Of a DNA stretch of 7,387 nucleotides, positions 1-7,244 are shown piece by piece. The notes under the pieces were generated by a model that was not told the DNA's origin, ran no database searches, and saw only the letters and a list, made by a program, of their open reading frames with translations. This DNA is from Candidatus Aerophobota bacterium (GTDB taxonomy: Bacteria > Aerophobota > Aerophobia > Aerophobales > B3-G15): assembly GCA_021163905.1 (NCBI GenBank), contig JAGGTG010000154.1, positions 1 through 7,387 of the forward strand, in the 5' to 3' direction. The position numbers and the translations under genes are program-made. Each line of letters opens with the position of its first letter. Positions within the stretch are counted from its first letter, which is position 1.

Positions 1-200
1 GTCTTTACCAAGGAGTCCCTCTGCCAAAAAGAGGAATATACTATAGCAGTGTTCTACCTGATAAAATAACTATTTTCCGTCGCCCAATTGAGAAATTATG
101 TCCTTCAGAGGAAAAAATGAGAGAAATGGTAATTAAAACTGTTCTGCATGAGATAGGACATTACTTTGGTTTAAGTGAGGAAGAACTGAAGGAAATTTAA
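1..200 (+). CDS. Zincin-like metallopeptidase family protein (3' part only)
   Basis: The reading frame is open from the window edge to a TAA at 198-200, giving about 65 C-terminal residues; the start lies outside the window. The visible protein opens with LYQGVPLPKRG and later has LPDKITIFRRPIEKLC. Near the end is the zinc-binding motif HEIGHYFG (an HExxH), followed by LSEEELKEI. This order matches the small zincin-like metallopeptidase family (COG3824 / DUF1025 type), whose members are roughly 110-150 residues and whose substrate is generally unknown. The two His and the Glu of HExxH are intact, so the visible part is not degenerate. It lies 23 nt upstream of lpdA on the same strand and may share a transcript with it. 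The family call is fairly sure; no specific role can be given. Confidence 0.8.
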   Translation, partial: LYQGVPLPKRGIYYSSVLPDKITIFRRPIEKLCPSEEKMREMVIKTVLHEIGHYFGLSEEELKEI

Positions 201-223
201 AATAAATAAAAAGGAGAGTTAAA

Positions 224-1621
224 ATGGATCCTCAAGAAGTTGATGTTGCTGTAATTGGAGGAGGACCGGCAGGATATGTAGCTGCCATTAGAGCAGCTCA
301 ACTTGGAGGAAAAGTGATAGTGGTGGAAAAAGAAAAACTCGGGGGAGTATGTTTAAACATAGGTTGTATTCCAACAAAGGTTCTTGTTAGAAGTTGTGAG
401 GTTTTATCCGCCATTAAAAGGTCAAAGGAATTTGGAATTGACGTGGATGGGGAAATTAAGGTAAACCTTCCACGCCTAATGCAGAGAAAAAAGCGCATAG
501 TTGCAAGATTAGTGGGAGGAGTGGGTTATCTTTTTAAAAAAAATAAAGTTCAATGGATAAAAGGAGAGGGAACTCTTATTGATTCCTCGAGCATCCTTAT
601 AAAAAATGAGGAGGGAGAAAAAAGGATAAAAGCAAAAAAAATAATTGTCGCAACTGGTTCCTCACCTGCTACTCTTCCCATCAAGGGAATGGATGAGGAT
701 GCGGTAATTACCAGTACTCAGGCTCTTGATATAGAAGATATTCCCGAGAATTTCTTGATTATTGGAGGAGGAGTAATAGGGATAGAATTTGCCACCATTT
801 ATAATAGCCTTGGAAGCAAAGTTACAATAGTTGAGCTGCTTCCAAGAATTCTTCCCGGGGAAGATGCTGAACTTTCGGGAAAGCTAAGACAGATTATGAC
901 AAAAAGAGGGATAGATATTCTAACATCCTCGACCCTTGATATGGTAAAAAAACAAGATGCAAACTACATTGCAATTATAAAAACCCCGGAGGGAACCAGA
1001 GAAATTCCTTTTAACAAAGCTCTTGTATCAATTGGAAGGGTGCCCAACTCCAGGAAAGTGGGTCTTGAGAATGCTGGAATTAAGGTAGATAAGAAAGGGT
1101 GGATCCAGGTTAACTCAAAAATGCAGACAAATATTCCCAATATCTATGCTGCCGGAGATGTAGTTGGTGGATATATGCTTGCCCACGTTGCCTACATTGA
1201 AGGAGAGGTAGCTGCAGAAAACGCCATGGGAAAATCATCTGAGGTAAATTACAGAGCAGTTCCCCGCTTTGTATGTTCCACTCCGGAAATGGCTGCAGTG
1301 GGTCTTACTGAAGAGGAGGCAAAAAAAAGAGAATACAGGATAAAAGTTGGAAGATTCCCCTTCATGGCAAATGGAAAAGCTCTTATAATTGGAGAAAGCG
1401 AAGGTATGGTCAAAATAATCTGCGATGCTGAAACCGAAGAAATTCTTGGAATACATATCCTTGGACCACAGGCTACGGACCTTATACTGGAGGGAACAAT
1501 CGGCATCAATCTGGAGGCTACTCTTCAGGAAATCATCAACACGATACATCCACATCCTGGATTGGGTGAGGCTATAAGAGAGGCAGCCTTAGATGCTCAG
1601 GGTAGGGTTATCCACATTTAG
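224..1621 (+). CDS. lpdA: Dihydrolipoyl dehydrogenase (E3 component, FAD/NAD-disulfide oxidoreductase)
   Basis: The 465-residue product has the length and full motif set of E3. The FAD-binding GGGPAG is at residues 12-17 and the redox-active disulfide CLNIGC is at C43/C48. A second nucleotide-binding GGGVIG for NAD lies near 180-186, and an ATG-type GD motif (AAGDVVGG) lies near 313. The C-terminal HPGLGE supplies the catalytic His444 and Glu449. The enzyme reoxidises the dihydrolipoyl groups of 2-oxoacid dehydrogenase complexes or the glycine cleavage system, passing electrons to NAD+ in the cytoplasm. No E1, E2 or gcv gene is in view, so the partner complex is unknown. The ATG start is well supported by AAGGAGA at 211-217, 6 nt upstream. 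It follows the metallopeptidase gene by 23 nt and converges with rnfB. Mercuric or glutathione reductase is less likely given CLNIGC and the HPHPGLGE tail. Confidence 0.95.
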   Translation: MDPQEVDVAVIGGGPAGYVAAIRAAQLGGKVIVVEKEKLGGVCLNIGCIPTKVLVRSCEVLSAIKRSKEFGIDVDGEIKVNLPRLMQRKKRIVARLVGGVGYLFKKNKVQWIKGEGTLIDSSSILIKNEEGEKRIKAKKIIVATGSSPATLPIKGMDEDAVITSTQALDIEDIPENFLIIGGGVIGIEFATIYNSLGSKVTIVELLPRILPGEDAELSGKLRQIMTKRGIDILTSSTLDMVKKQDANYIAIIKTPEGTREIPFNKALVSIGRVPNSRKVGLENAGIKVDKKGWIQVNSKMQTNIPNIYAAGDVVGGYMLAHVAYIEGEVAAENAMGKSSEVNYRAVPRFVCSTPEMAAVGLTEEEAKKREYRIKVGRFPFMANGKALIIGESEGMVKIICDAETEEILGIHILGPQATDLILEGTIGINLEATLQEIINTIHPHPGLGEAIREAALDAQGRVIHI

Positions 1622-1689
1622 CCTTTTTTTACAATGGATAAATCTCGTCTGTCTGGTTCATTTAGTTATCAGTGATAGAAGGTAAATCT

Positions 1690-2484
1690 TCATCCTACCT
1701 TAACTATAGCACCTGTTGGACAGACCATAGAACATATTCCGCATAACTGGCAGTTTCTTGGATCAATGTGAGCCAGATTATCCTCCACCCAGCAGGCCTC
1801 ATAGGGGCAGGACTTCTCACATCTCCTGCAGGCTATACAGGACTTAGTGCAAACCTGACGTGCCTTTTTTCCTCTATCCAGAGAGGAGCATTTCACTCTG
1901 TAGTTTGTATTTTCAAAACTATCCAGAACTATTATTCCCCGGGGGCAGACCTCAACGCACCTGCCACATCCCGTGCATCTGGAAAGATCAATTCTGGGAA
2001 GACCTTCTACCATTTTAATAGCATCAAAAAGACAGGCTTCCTCGCAATCACCAAATCCAAGACATCCATACAGACAGGCAGTATCTGCTCCCATTAAAAT
2101 ATTAGCCGCTCTGCAGGTATTTACCCCCTGATAGGTAGCTTTCTTTGATCGCTCGGATAAGGTGGCTCCACATCTAACAAAAGCCACTTTTTTCTTTACA
2201 CTGCCTGATTCCACACCCATTATCCGGGAAATTTTCTCAGCAACTGAGCTACCTCCTGCTACACATGAGTTTACCGCTGCTTCTCCCTTAACAATTGCCT
2301 CTGCCAGGGAACGACAACTGGCAAAGCCACAGGCTCCACAATTTACCCCTGGCAGACAGGATAAAATCTCCTCTACCCGGGGGTCCTCCTCCACCTTAAA
2401 CCTTTCATGAACGATGGAAAGCATCACGGCAAAAAAGGCAGCCAGTCCACCCATACTTATTGTGGCAATAAGAATTGAACTCAT
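1690..2484 (-). CDS. rnfB: Electron transport complex subunit RnfB (multi-cluster ferredoxin-type subunit)
   Basis: This 264-residue subunit accepts electrons, typically from reduced ferredoxin, and passes them into the ion-pumping Rnf membrane complex. An N-terminal hydrophobic helix (about 2-24) anchors it. The 4Fe-4S domain follows, with LPGVNCGACGFASC (C49, C52, C57) and C74. Next comes the long anaerobe-type section with C105, CRAAN at 124, and C137/C141/C147/C151. Classic CxxCxxCxxxCP ferredoxin motifs start at C170 and C245, and a third Cys-rich motif spans C212-C226. In all I count 26 Cys, enough for about six clusters, as in the extended RnfB of clostridia-like anaerobes. The ATG is preceded by GGAGAGGG (2488-2495 on the minus strand). 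It lies 22 nt after rnfA and is the last gene of the leftward run. No rnfC, D, G or E is adjacent. Confidence 0.93.
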   Translation of the reverse strand: MSSILIATISMGGLAAFFAVMLSIVHERFKVEEDPRVEEILSCLPGVNCGACGFASCRSLAEAIVKGEAAVNSCVAGGSSVAEKISRIMGVESGSVKKKVAFVRCGATLSERSKKATYQGVNTCRAANILMGADTACLYGCLGFGDCEEACLFDAIKMVEGLPRIDLSRCTGCGRCVEVCPRGIIVLDSFENTNYRVKCSSLDRGKKARQVCTKSCIACRRCEKSCPYEACWVEDNLAHIDPRNCQLCGICSMVCPTGAIVKVG

Positions 2485-2506
2485 ATTCCCTCTCCAGAAT
2501 TAGATT

Positions 2507-3091
2507 TTATGCACTCCCTAAAAGTCCGGTAAATCCCATAAAGACAAGGGCAAGCAATCCAGCGGTAATAAGAGTAATTGGAGCACCACGGAGTGACTTT
2601 GGCACTTCGGCGAAATCAAGTTCTTCTCGAATTGCAGACATCATCAACATTACAAATGTGAATCCAATTCCGGCACCAAATCCAAAAACAATACTATCCA
2701 AAAAGGAGTACTTTCTAAGAGGAATAAAAAGAGCTAAAAATAAAATAGAGCAGTTAGTAGTAATAAGAGGAAGATAAATTCCCAAAGCTCTATAAAGAGC
2801 AGGGCTTGTTTTCCTGACAAACATCTCTATTATCTGAACAAGAGAGGCAATAACAAGAATATCAGAGACATACTCCAGAAAGGGAAGATGTAAACCCTGG
2901 ATTATAAAATGATTAATAGGCCAGACTATGGCTGCGGTGAGGGTCATCACAAAAGTAACAGAAAATCCCATTGCTATTGCAGAGCTTACCCTTCCGGTTA
3001 CTCCAAGGAAAGGACAGATGCCAAGAAAATACCTTAAAACAAAATTATTTACCAGAACAGCACCAAGAAGAATTAAAATTATTCTGGCCAT
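2507..3091 (-). CDS. rnfA: Electron transport complex subunit RnfA (integral membrane)
   Basis: With the start at 3091 the product is 194 residues, the normal RnfA/RsxA length, and opens MARIILILLGAVLVNNFVL. About six hydrophobic membrane segments cover most of it. Two conserved half-site motifs are intact: FLGICPFLG (C26) and TTNCSILF (C113). In this family these Cys pair with those of RnfE to hold an intramembrane 2Fe-2S centre in the ion-translocating core. An in-frame ATG exists at 3202, but it would add 37 non-homologous residues and overlap pyrG. The chosen ATG has AAGGAG 6 nt upstream, and homology begins there. The gene is 10 nt downstream of pyrG and 22 nt upstream of rnfB. NqrE is the nearest relative, but adjacency to RnfB favours RnfA. 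Confidence 0.93.
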   Translation of the reverse strand: MARIILILLGAVLVNNFVLRYFLGICPFLGVTGRVSSAIAMGFSVTFVMTLTAAIVWPINHFIIQGLHLPFLEYVSDILVIASLVQIIEMFVRKTSPALYRALGIYLPLITTNCSILFLALFIPLRKYSFLDSIVFGFGAGIGFTFVMLMMSAIREELDFAEVPKSLRGAPITLITAGLLALVFMGFTGLLGSA

Positions 3092-3097
3092 CTTAAA

Positions 3098-3103
3098 CTC
3101 CTT
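3098..3103 (-). promoter_or_regulatory. Ribosome binding site of rnfA, overlapping the pyrG stop codon
   Basis: On the minus strand AAGGAG lies 6 nt before the ATG at 3091. It decides the rnfA start against the longer in-frame ATG at 3202. Its first two bases are also the last two bases of the pyrG TAA (3104-3102). A ribosome ending pyrG therefore sits on the rnfA initiation site, which suggests translational coupling (inference). Confidence 0.8.
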
Positions 3104-4700
3104 ATAATGTTTTCTCCATTGCCGCCCGGATAAAATCCCTGAAAAGAGGATGGGGTAATCGAGGCTTGGAACTGAACTCAGGATGAAATTGAGTGGCAAC
3201 AAACCAGGGATGATCGGGTATCTCTATTATCTCCACAAGATCTTTTTCAGGGTAAATTCCTGCTATTCTCAGCCCCGCTTCCTCCAGGATTTTTCTATAG
3301 GTATTGTTAAACTCATAGCGATGTCTATGTCTTTCATAAACAACTTCTCTCCCATAGGCTCTCCCGCTGAAACTATCTTTTTTAACCCTACACTCATACT
3401 CACCAAGCCTCATCGTTCCTCCCTTGTCTTTTATCTTCTTTTGCTCAGGTAAAAGGTCAATGACAGGATAGGGTGTTAAAGGATCAAATTCAGTTGAATT
3501 TGCATCTTCCAGATGAGCCACATTCCTTGCAAACTCAATTACCGAACACTGCATCCCGAGGCATATTCCAAGAAAAGGATAATTATTCTCTCTGGCAAAC
3601 CTTATAGCCCTTATTTTACCTTCTATTCCCCTCGAACCAAAACCTCCCGGAACAAGGATTCCCTGGAAAGAGGAAAGTTTTCCCTCAGCTCCATCAACTA
3701 TTTCCTCTGCTTCTATCCATCCAGAATAAACCCTCACATTATTTGCCGCACCTGCATGTGTGAAAGCTTCAATTATGCTTTTATAGGCATCCTTCATTTG
3801 AACGTATTTACCAACCACAGCTATTCTAACCTCGGATCTGGCGTTATTTATCTTACTCACCCATTCCTCCCACTCCTTCATATTCTCTTTCTTGCTGGAT
3901 AAATTAAGCTTTTTCATTATTTTTTCAGTTAAGTTTTCCCTTTCAAATCGCAGGGGGACCTCATACACATTATCAACATCAATAGCCTGAATCACATTTT
4001 CTTCCTCAACATTACAAAAAAGAGAGATTTTGGATCTTGCCTGTCTTGTCAGTGGAACCTGGGTGCGACACAAAATAAAATCAGGTTGAATTCCAATTTC
4101 TCTCAGTCTTCCGACACTGTGCTGGGTGGGTTTGGTTTTTAACTCTCCTATTGATGGAATATAGGGAAGGAGGGTAAGATGTATATAAAGAGTATTTTGT
4201 TTACCTTCCTTTAATCCAAACTGTCTTATAGCTTCCAGAAAGGGAAGTGACTCTATATCCCCCACTGTTCCCCCAACCTCAGTAATCACTATATCTGCCC
4301 TATCCTCTCGAGCTACTTTTCTTATCCTTTCCTGGATTTCATCGGTTATATGGGGAATTACCTGAATAGTTCGCCCAAGGTACTCTCCCCTTCTTTCCTT
4401 TTCAATAACCGAACTATAGATCTGACCAGCGGTAACGTTATTATAATACGATAAATCCACACCAACAAATCTCTCGTAATGTCCTAAATCAAGATCGGTC
4501 TCCGCTCCATCTTTTGTAACAAAAACTTCTCCATGCTGGTAGGGATTCATGGTTCCAGGATCAACATTTATATAAGGATCGAATTTCAACATACTTACTT
4601 TAAATCCTCTACTTTTAAGCAATGCTCCAATTGAGGCAGCAGCTATTCCTTTACCAAGGGAAGAAAGAACTCCTCCGGTAACAAATATATACTTGGTCAC
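3102..4700 (-). CDS. pyrG: CTP synthase (glutamine-hydrolysing)
   Basis: The cytoplasmic 532-residue enzyme makes CTP from UTP, ATP and glutamine, the last step of de novo pyrimidine nucleotide synthesis. The N-terminal synthase domain (about 1-270) begins MTKYIFVTGGVLSSLGKG, which contains the P-loop-like element. It continues with FDPYINVDPGTMNP, HGEVFVTKDGAETDLDLGHYERF and ITEVGGTVGDIES. The C-terminal class I glutamine amidotransferase domain (about 290-532) has GGFGSRG, the nucleophile elbow GICLGMQ with Cys380, and FHPEF with His506 and Glu508. All catalytic residues are present and the length is normal. The start codon is GTG (4698-4700), with AAGGGA at 4708-4713, seven bases upstream. 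One base separates it from the ispG stop. There is no independent leader, so the attenuation by reiterative transcription known upstream of some pyrG genes is not possible here in that form. Confidence 0.97.
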   Translation of the reverse strand: MTKYIFVTGGVLSSLGKGIAAASIGALLKSRGFKVSMLKFDPYINVDPGTMNPYQHGEVFVTKDGAETDLDLGHYERFVGVDLSYYNNVTAGQIYSSVIEKERRGEYLGRTIQVIPHITDEIQERIRKVAREDRADIVITEVGGTVGDIESLPFLEAIRQFGLKEGKQNTLYIHLTLLPYIPSIGELKTKPTQHSVGRLREIGIQPDFILCRTQVPLTRQARSKISLFCNVEEENVIQAIDVDNVYEVPLRFERENLTEKIMKKLNLSSKKENMKEWEEWVSKINNARSEVRIAVVGKYVQMKDAYKSIIEAFTHAGAANNVRVYSGWIEAEEIVDGAEGKLSSFQGILVPGGFGSRGIEGKIRAIRFARENNYPFLGICLGMQCSVIEFARNVAHLEDANSTEFDPLTPYPVIDLLPEQKKIKDKGGTMRLGEYECRVKKDSFSGRAYGREVVYERHRHRYEFNNTYRKILEEAGLRIAGIYPEKDLVEIIEIPDHPWFVATQFHPEFSSKPRLPHPLFRDFIRAAMEKTL

Positions 4701-4701
4701 T

Positions 4702-5793
4702 TCAGTTTCCCTTTAAGTTATGATCCATGGAGCGTAGTTCTTTCAGTAAAGTTGGCACAATTTGCTCTTTCCTGATTTTATTTAACAGGCGACCTTTCTT
4801 AAAAATAACGGCTCCTCCTGTAGTACAGGCTACTCCAATATCAGCTTCTATAGCTTCCCCCGGTCCATTTACCTCACATCCCATAACTGCTATTTTAAGG
4901 GGAGAGGTTATCTTGCCCACCTCTTTTGAAATTTGTTTAACAATAGAATAAACATCTCCTCTTTTGCGTCCACAGGTGGGACAGGATATGATAGTAGGTC
5001 CCCTATCAACAAACCCCAGGTACTTTAAAATCTGGTATGCCACTTTTATCTCTTCTATTGGATCAGCTGTAAGAGAAACTCTTATTGTGTCGCCAATACC
5101 TTCGCAAAGTAAGCTACCAAGTCCTATAGCGGATTTGATAATTCCCTCAGGTGGGGGACCTGTGGCGGTAACACCCAAATGGAGAGGATAATTGATCTTT
5201 TCAGCTATAATTTTATTAGCTAAAATAGTAACAGGTACATCAGAGGCTTTCAGAGAAACAACTATATCTTCAAAACCTTTATCCTCAAGTACTCTTATGC
5301 AGCCAAGAGCACTATCAACCATTGCCTCTACCATAAGACGATGCCGCCTTTGTTTATCTTCTCTTATCCTGGATATCTCTTCCAGAACTTTCTTCGGCAA
5401 AGAACCCGAGTTAACGCCCACTCGTATGGGAACTTTGCTTTTCTTAGCCTTATCTGCTATTATCGATATTTCCCGAGGACTAAGATTCCCCGGATTAATT
5501 CTAACCTTATCTATACCTCTATCTATAACTTCTAAGGCCAATCTATAGTTAAAGTGGATATCAGCTGATAGAGGAATATTTACCAGATCACGGATAACAG
5601 AAATACTTCTTGCCACTTTAACATTAGGAACTGCCAACCTTACCAGCTTGGCACCTGCCCTCTGGAGTTTCTCAATTTGATCTACTGTAGCATCTATATC
5701 AAGAGGATCCGTTTTCACCATTCCCTGAACTACCGGAGGTAAACCTCCCCCTATCTTAACCCCTCTCACCTCAACTATCTTACTTTTTCTCAT
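4702..5793 (-). CDS. ispG: 4-hydroxy-3-methylbut-2-en-1-yl diphosphate synthase (IspG/GcpE)
   Basis: IspG converts methylerythritol cyclodiphosphate to HMBPP in the MEP isoprenoid pathway, using a 4Fe-4S cluster and electrons from ferredoxin or flavodoxin. The 363-residue length fits the two-domain bacterial form. An N-terminal TIM barrel carries VQGMVKTDP, ADIHFNYRLA and KVRINPGNL. The C-terminal cluster domain carries SCPTCGR (C271, C274) and MGCEVNGPGEA (C306, E313). These are the expected three Cys plus Glu cluster ligands, at nearly the E. coli positions. One oddity: the barrel loop usually written VTEAG reads VTATG here, so the acidic residue becomes Ala210. The ATG at 5793 has only a weak upstream GGAT (5799-5802). 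The gene is 1 nt from pyrG downstream and 129 nt from accD upstream, so it may have its own promoter. Confidence 0.96.
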   Translation of the reverse strand: MRKSKIVEVRGVKIGGGLPPVVQGMVKTDPLDIDATVDQIEKLQRAGAKLVRLAVPNVKVARSISVIRDLVNIPLSADIHFNYRLALEVIDRGIDKVRINPGNLSPREISIIADKAKKSKVPIRVGVNSGSLPKKVLEEISRIREDKQRRHRLMVEAMVDSALGCIRVLEDKGFEDIVVSLKASDVPVTILANKIIAEKINYPLHLGVTATGPPPEGIIKSAIGLGSLLCEGIGDTIRVSLTADPIEEIKVAYQILKYLGFVDRGPTIISCPTCGRKRGDVYSIVKQISKEVGKITSPLKIAVMGCEVNGPGEAIEADIGVACTTGGAVIFKKGRLLNKIRKEQIVPTLLKELRSMDHNLKGN

Positions 5794-5805
5794 AGCTTAT
5801 CCGTT

Positions 5806-5835
5806 ATCATAATCTCAACTTTAATGATTTAACAA
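5806..5835 (-). promoter_or_regulatory. Possible sigma-70-type promoter upstream of ispG
   Basis: On the minus strand, TTGTTA (5835-5830) and TATGAT (5811-5806) are separated by 18 nt, matching the -35 and -10 consensus at 4 and 5 of 6 bases. The 129-nt gap after accD makes a promoter plausible. The -10 box is only 12 nt from the ispG ATG, so a transcript starting here would have almost no leader. That fits the weak ribosome site but also argues for chance. Low confidence. Confidence 0.25.
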
Positions 5836-5906
5836 ACCCCTGCCTTCCAAAAATCTGCATCAACTAACAACCCACCTCTCAAATGATTTTTCACCTTTGT
5901 ATGATC

Positions 5907-5922
5907 TGAAACTACAGTTTCA
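5907..5922. repeat. Short inverted repeat immediately after the accD stop codon
   Basis: TGAAACT (5907-5913) and AGTTTCA (5916-5922) are perfect inverted arms separated by two bases. In RNA this would be a 6-bp stem with a 4-base loop. It abuts the accD TGA (5923-5925) directly. No U-run follows on the minus strand, so it is not a classic intrinsic terminator. It could protect a 3' end, be a protein-binding palindrome, or be chance. The rest of 5794-5922 shows no gene. Confidence 0.4.
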
Positions 5923-6756
5923 TCAGAGCAAAAAATTTAGTATTTTTATAAGGGTGGGACGGATATTAGGCCTCTCTACCACAAGATCAACCATCCCGTG
6001 TTCCAGAAGAGATTCAGCCTTTTGAAAATTCTTGGGCATCTGTTGCTTGATAGTCTGCATTATGACCCTGGGACCGGCAAAACCAAGTAATGCTCCAGGT
6101 TCTGCTATAATAATATCCCCCCTGCTGGCAAAACTCGCCATTGCTCCTCCCATCGTAGGATTGGTAAGAACAGAGATATACAAACCGCCTTTACTTTTAA
6201 GCTCAGCTATAGCTGAGCTTGTCTTTACCATCTGCATTAAAGATAAAACCCCTTCCTGCATCCTGGCTCCGCCACCTGAACCAGAAATTATTATAAGGGG
6301 GAGCTTTTTTTCAATTGCTCTTTCTATAATGATGGTTAACCTCTCTCCCACAACAGAGCCCATACTTCCACCCATAAACCCAAAATCAGTAACTCCTATG
6401 GCTACTGATTTTCCCCCCAATTTTCCCTCACCTATTACAACAGCCTCATCGAGTCCTGTAGTCTGCTCACCTTTTTTAAGCTTCTCCTCGTATCCCGGAA
6501 AATCAAGGGGATTATGAGAGTATATTTTGGAATTATACTCCACAAAACTATCCTTATCAAGGGTAATCTCAATTCTCCTGCGAGCACCTATATAAAAGTG
6601 ATAACCACATTTAGGACAAACACGCAGGTTATCATCGAGCGTTTTATTGTAGATAATCTCTGAACAATTTACGCATTTGGTCCACAGACCATCCGGTACA
6701 TCTATTTTTTTCTTTCCCTTTTTAATTCGGTTATAAGTTCGCTCAAACCAGCCCAT
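5923..6756 (-). CDS. accD: Acetyl-CoA carboxylase carboxyltransferase subunit beta
   Basis: With the start at 6756 the product is 277 residues and begins MGWFERTYNRIKKGKKK, the usual AccD opening. It is the beta half of the carboxyltransferase, which moves CO2 from biotin-BCCP to acetyl-CoA to give malonyl-CoA for fatty-acid synthesis, and acts with AccA. The N-terminal zinc ribbon has C28, C31, C47 and C50. The crotonase-like fold shows SGSGGGARMQEG (158-169), TNPTMGGAMASFA (198-210), LLGFAGPRVI and the tail FQKAESLLEHGMVDLVV. The family more often has TTGG where this has TMGG; the Gly pair is kept. An in-frame ATG at 6795 would add 13 residues and overlap rpsI, so I prefer 6756, where AGAGGT (6763-6768) is well placed. 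It follows rpsI by 4 nt. accA is not in the window. Confidence 0.95.
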   Translation of the reverse strand: MGWFERTYNRIKKGKKKIDVPDGLWTKCVNCSEIIYNKTLDDNLRVCPKCGYHFYIGARRRIEITLDKDSFVEYNSKIYSHNPLDFPGYEEKLKKGEQTTGLDEAVVIGEGKLGGKSVAIGVTDFGFMGGSMGSVVGERLTIIIERAIEKKLPLIIISGSGGGARMQEGVLSLMQMVKTSSAIAELKSKGGLYISVLTNPTMGGAMASFASRGDIIIAEPGALLGFAGPRVIMQTIKQQMPKNFQKAESLLEHGMVDLVVERPNIRPTLIKILNFLL

Positions 6757-6760
6757 AAAG

Positions 6761-7159
6761 CTACCTCTTGGAAGTTTGAGGTTTTGCCCTTGCACCCCTC
6801 AAACCAGGCTTTTTCCTTTCCTTTACTCTGGCATCTCTGGTTAGAAAACCTGCTTTTTTCAGAGTTTTTCTAAGTTCCGGATTTATCTGAGCAATAACCC
6901 TTGCTATTCCAAGTCTTAATGCTCCAGCCTGTCCTGTCAAACCACCACCTTTTACCTGAGCTTCCACATCAAATCTATCCAGAAAACCAACCAGTTCAAG
7001 AGGTTCCTTAACAATTTTTCTATATGCCTCCCGGGGAAAGTAATCCTCAAGAGATTTATCATTTACCAGGATTTCCCCTCTCCCTGCTCTCATCCATACT
7101 TTGGCAACAGCTTCCTTTCTCTTACCAGTTGCATAGTAATAGTTTTCTATTACCTTCAT
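6761..7159 (-). CDS. rpsI: 30S ribosomal protein S9
   Basis: The 132-residue product is full length for S9, a head protein of the small subunit whose basic C-terminal tail reaches the P-site tRNA. The N-terminus YYYATGKRKEAVAKVW matches the family Y.GTGRRK.AVA pattern. The middle has VKGGGLTGQAGALRLGIARVI, and the end is LTRDARVKERKKPGLRGARAKPQTSKR-like, finishing in the expected SKR. The ATG at 7159 has AAGGAG at 7170-7175 on the minus strand, 10 nt upstream. It is the first gene of the leftward run and lies 4 nt from accD. In most bacteria rplM (L13) directly precedes rpsI; here at least 228 nt upstream contain no sign of L13. Confidence 0.96.
   Translation of the reverse strand: MKVIENYYYATGKRKEAVAKVWMRAGRGEILVNDKSLEDYFPREAYRKIVKEPLELVGFLDRFDVEAQVKGGGLTGQAGALRLGIARVIAQINPELRKTLKKAGFLTRDARVKERKKPGLRGARAKPQTSKR
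6763..6768 (-). promoter_or_regulatory. Ribosome binding site of accD, overlapping the rpsI stop codon
   Basis: AGAGGT on the minus strand lies 6 nt before the ATG at 6756, and its last base overlaps the rpsI TAG (6763-6761). It supports the 277-residue AccD rather than the longer form from 6795, and points to coupling with rpsI translation. Confidence 0.65.
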
Positions 7160-7209
7160 CTTTATTTTTCTCCTTATCGCACTAATTGATAATTTTTACC
7201 TATCTTTGG

Positions 7210-7242
7210 ATTATAAAATAGCAAAAATATAAAGACAGTCAA
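7210..7242 (-). promoter_or_regulatory. Candidate promoter for the rpsI-accD leftward transcript
   Basis: On the minus strand a perfect TATAAT (7215-7210) lies 51 nt from the rpsI ATG, downstream of TTGACT (7242-7237). The 21-nt spacing is longer than the ideal 17. A weaker TATTTT element in the spacer would give 16 nt with the same -35. The stretch is very AT-rich and is in the right place for the head of the operon, so a promoter here is likely even if the exact boxes are not settled. Confidence 0.45.
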
Positions 7243-7244
7243 AC

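Noticed and set aside
1608..1641. TTATCCA/TGGATAA inverted repeat with a T7 run (1624-1630) at the end of lpdA, as a possible terminator
   Set aside because: The T-run lies inside the 20-nt loop instead of after the stem, and no GC-rich hairpin precedes it. I could not support a terminator in the lpdA-rnfB spacer.
3092..3202. Longer rnfA start giving a 231-residue protein
   Set aside because: The extra 37 residues are polar and unlike RnfA, they overlap the pyrG 3' end, and a good AAGGAG lies before the ATG at 3091 where homology starts.
5807..5860. Small 17-codon minus-strand frame upstream of ispG, as a leader peptide
   Set aside because: It has no well-placed ribosome site (AGAGGT is 13 nt away) and no distinctive residue run, so it is probably chance.
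6032..6517. 161-codon plus-strand open frame inside accD
   Set aside because: It is antisense to strongly conserved AccD sequence, has no ribosome site or recognisable domain, and is a shadow of accD codon use. The same applies to the other frames antisense to lpdA, rnfB, pyrG and ispG.
6757..6795. Longer accD start giving a 290-residue protein
   Set aside because: The 13 added residues are not AccD-like and overlap rpsI; the MGWF start with AGAGGT upstream fits the family.
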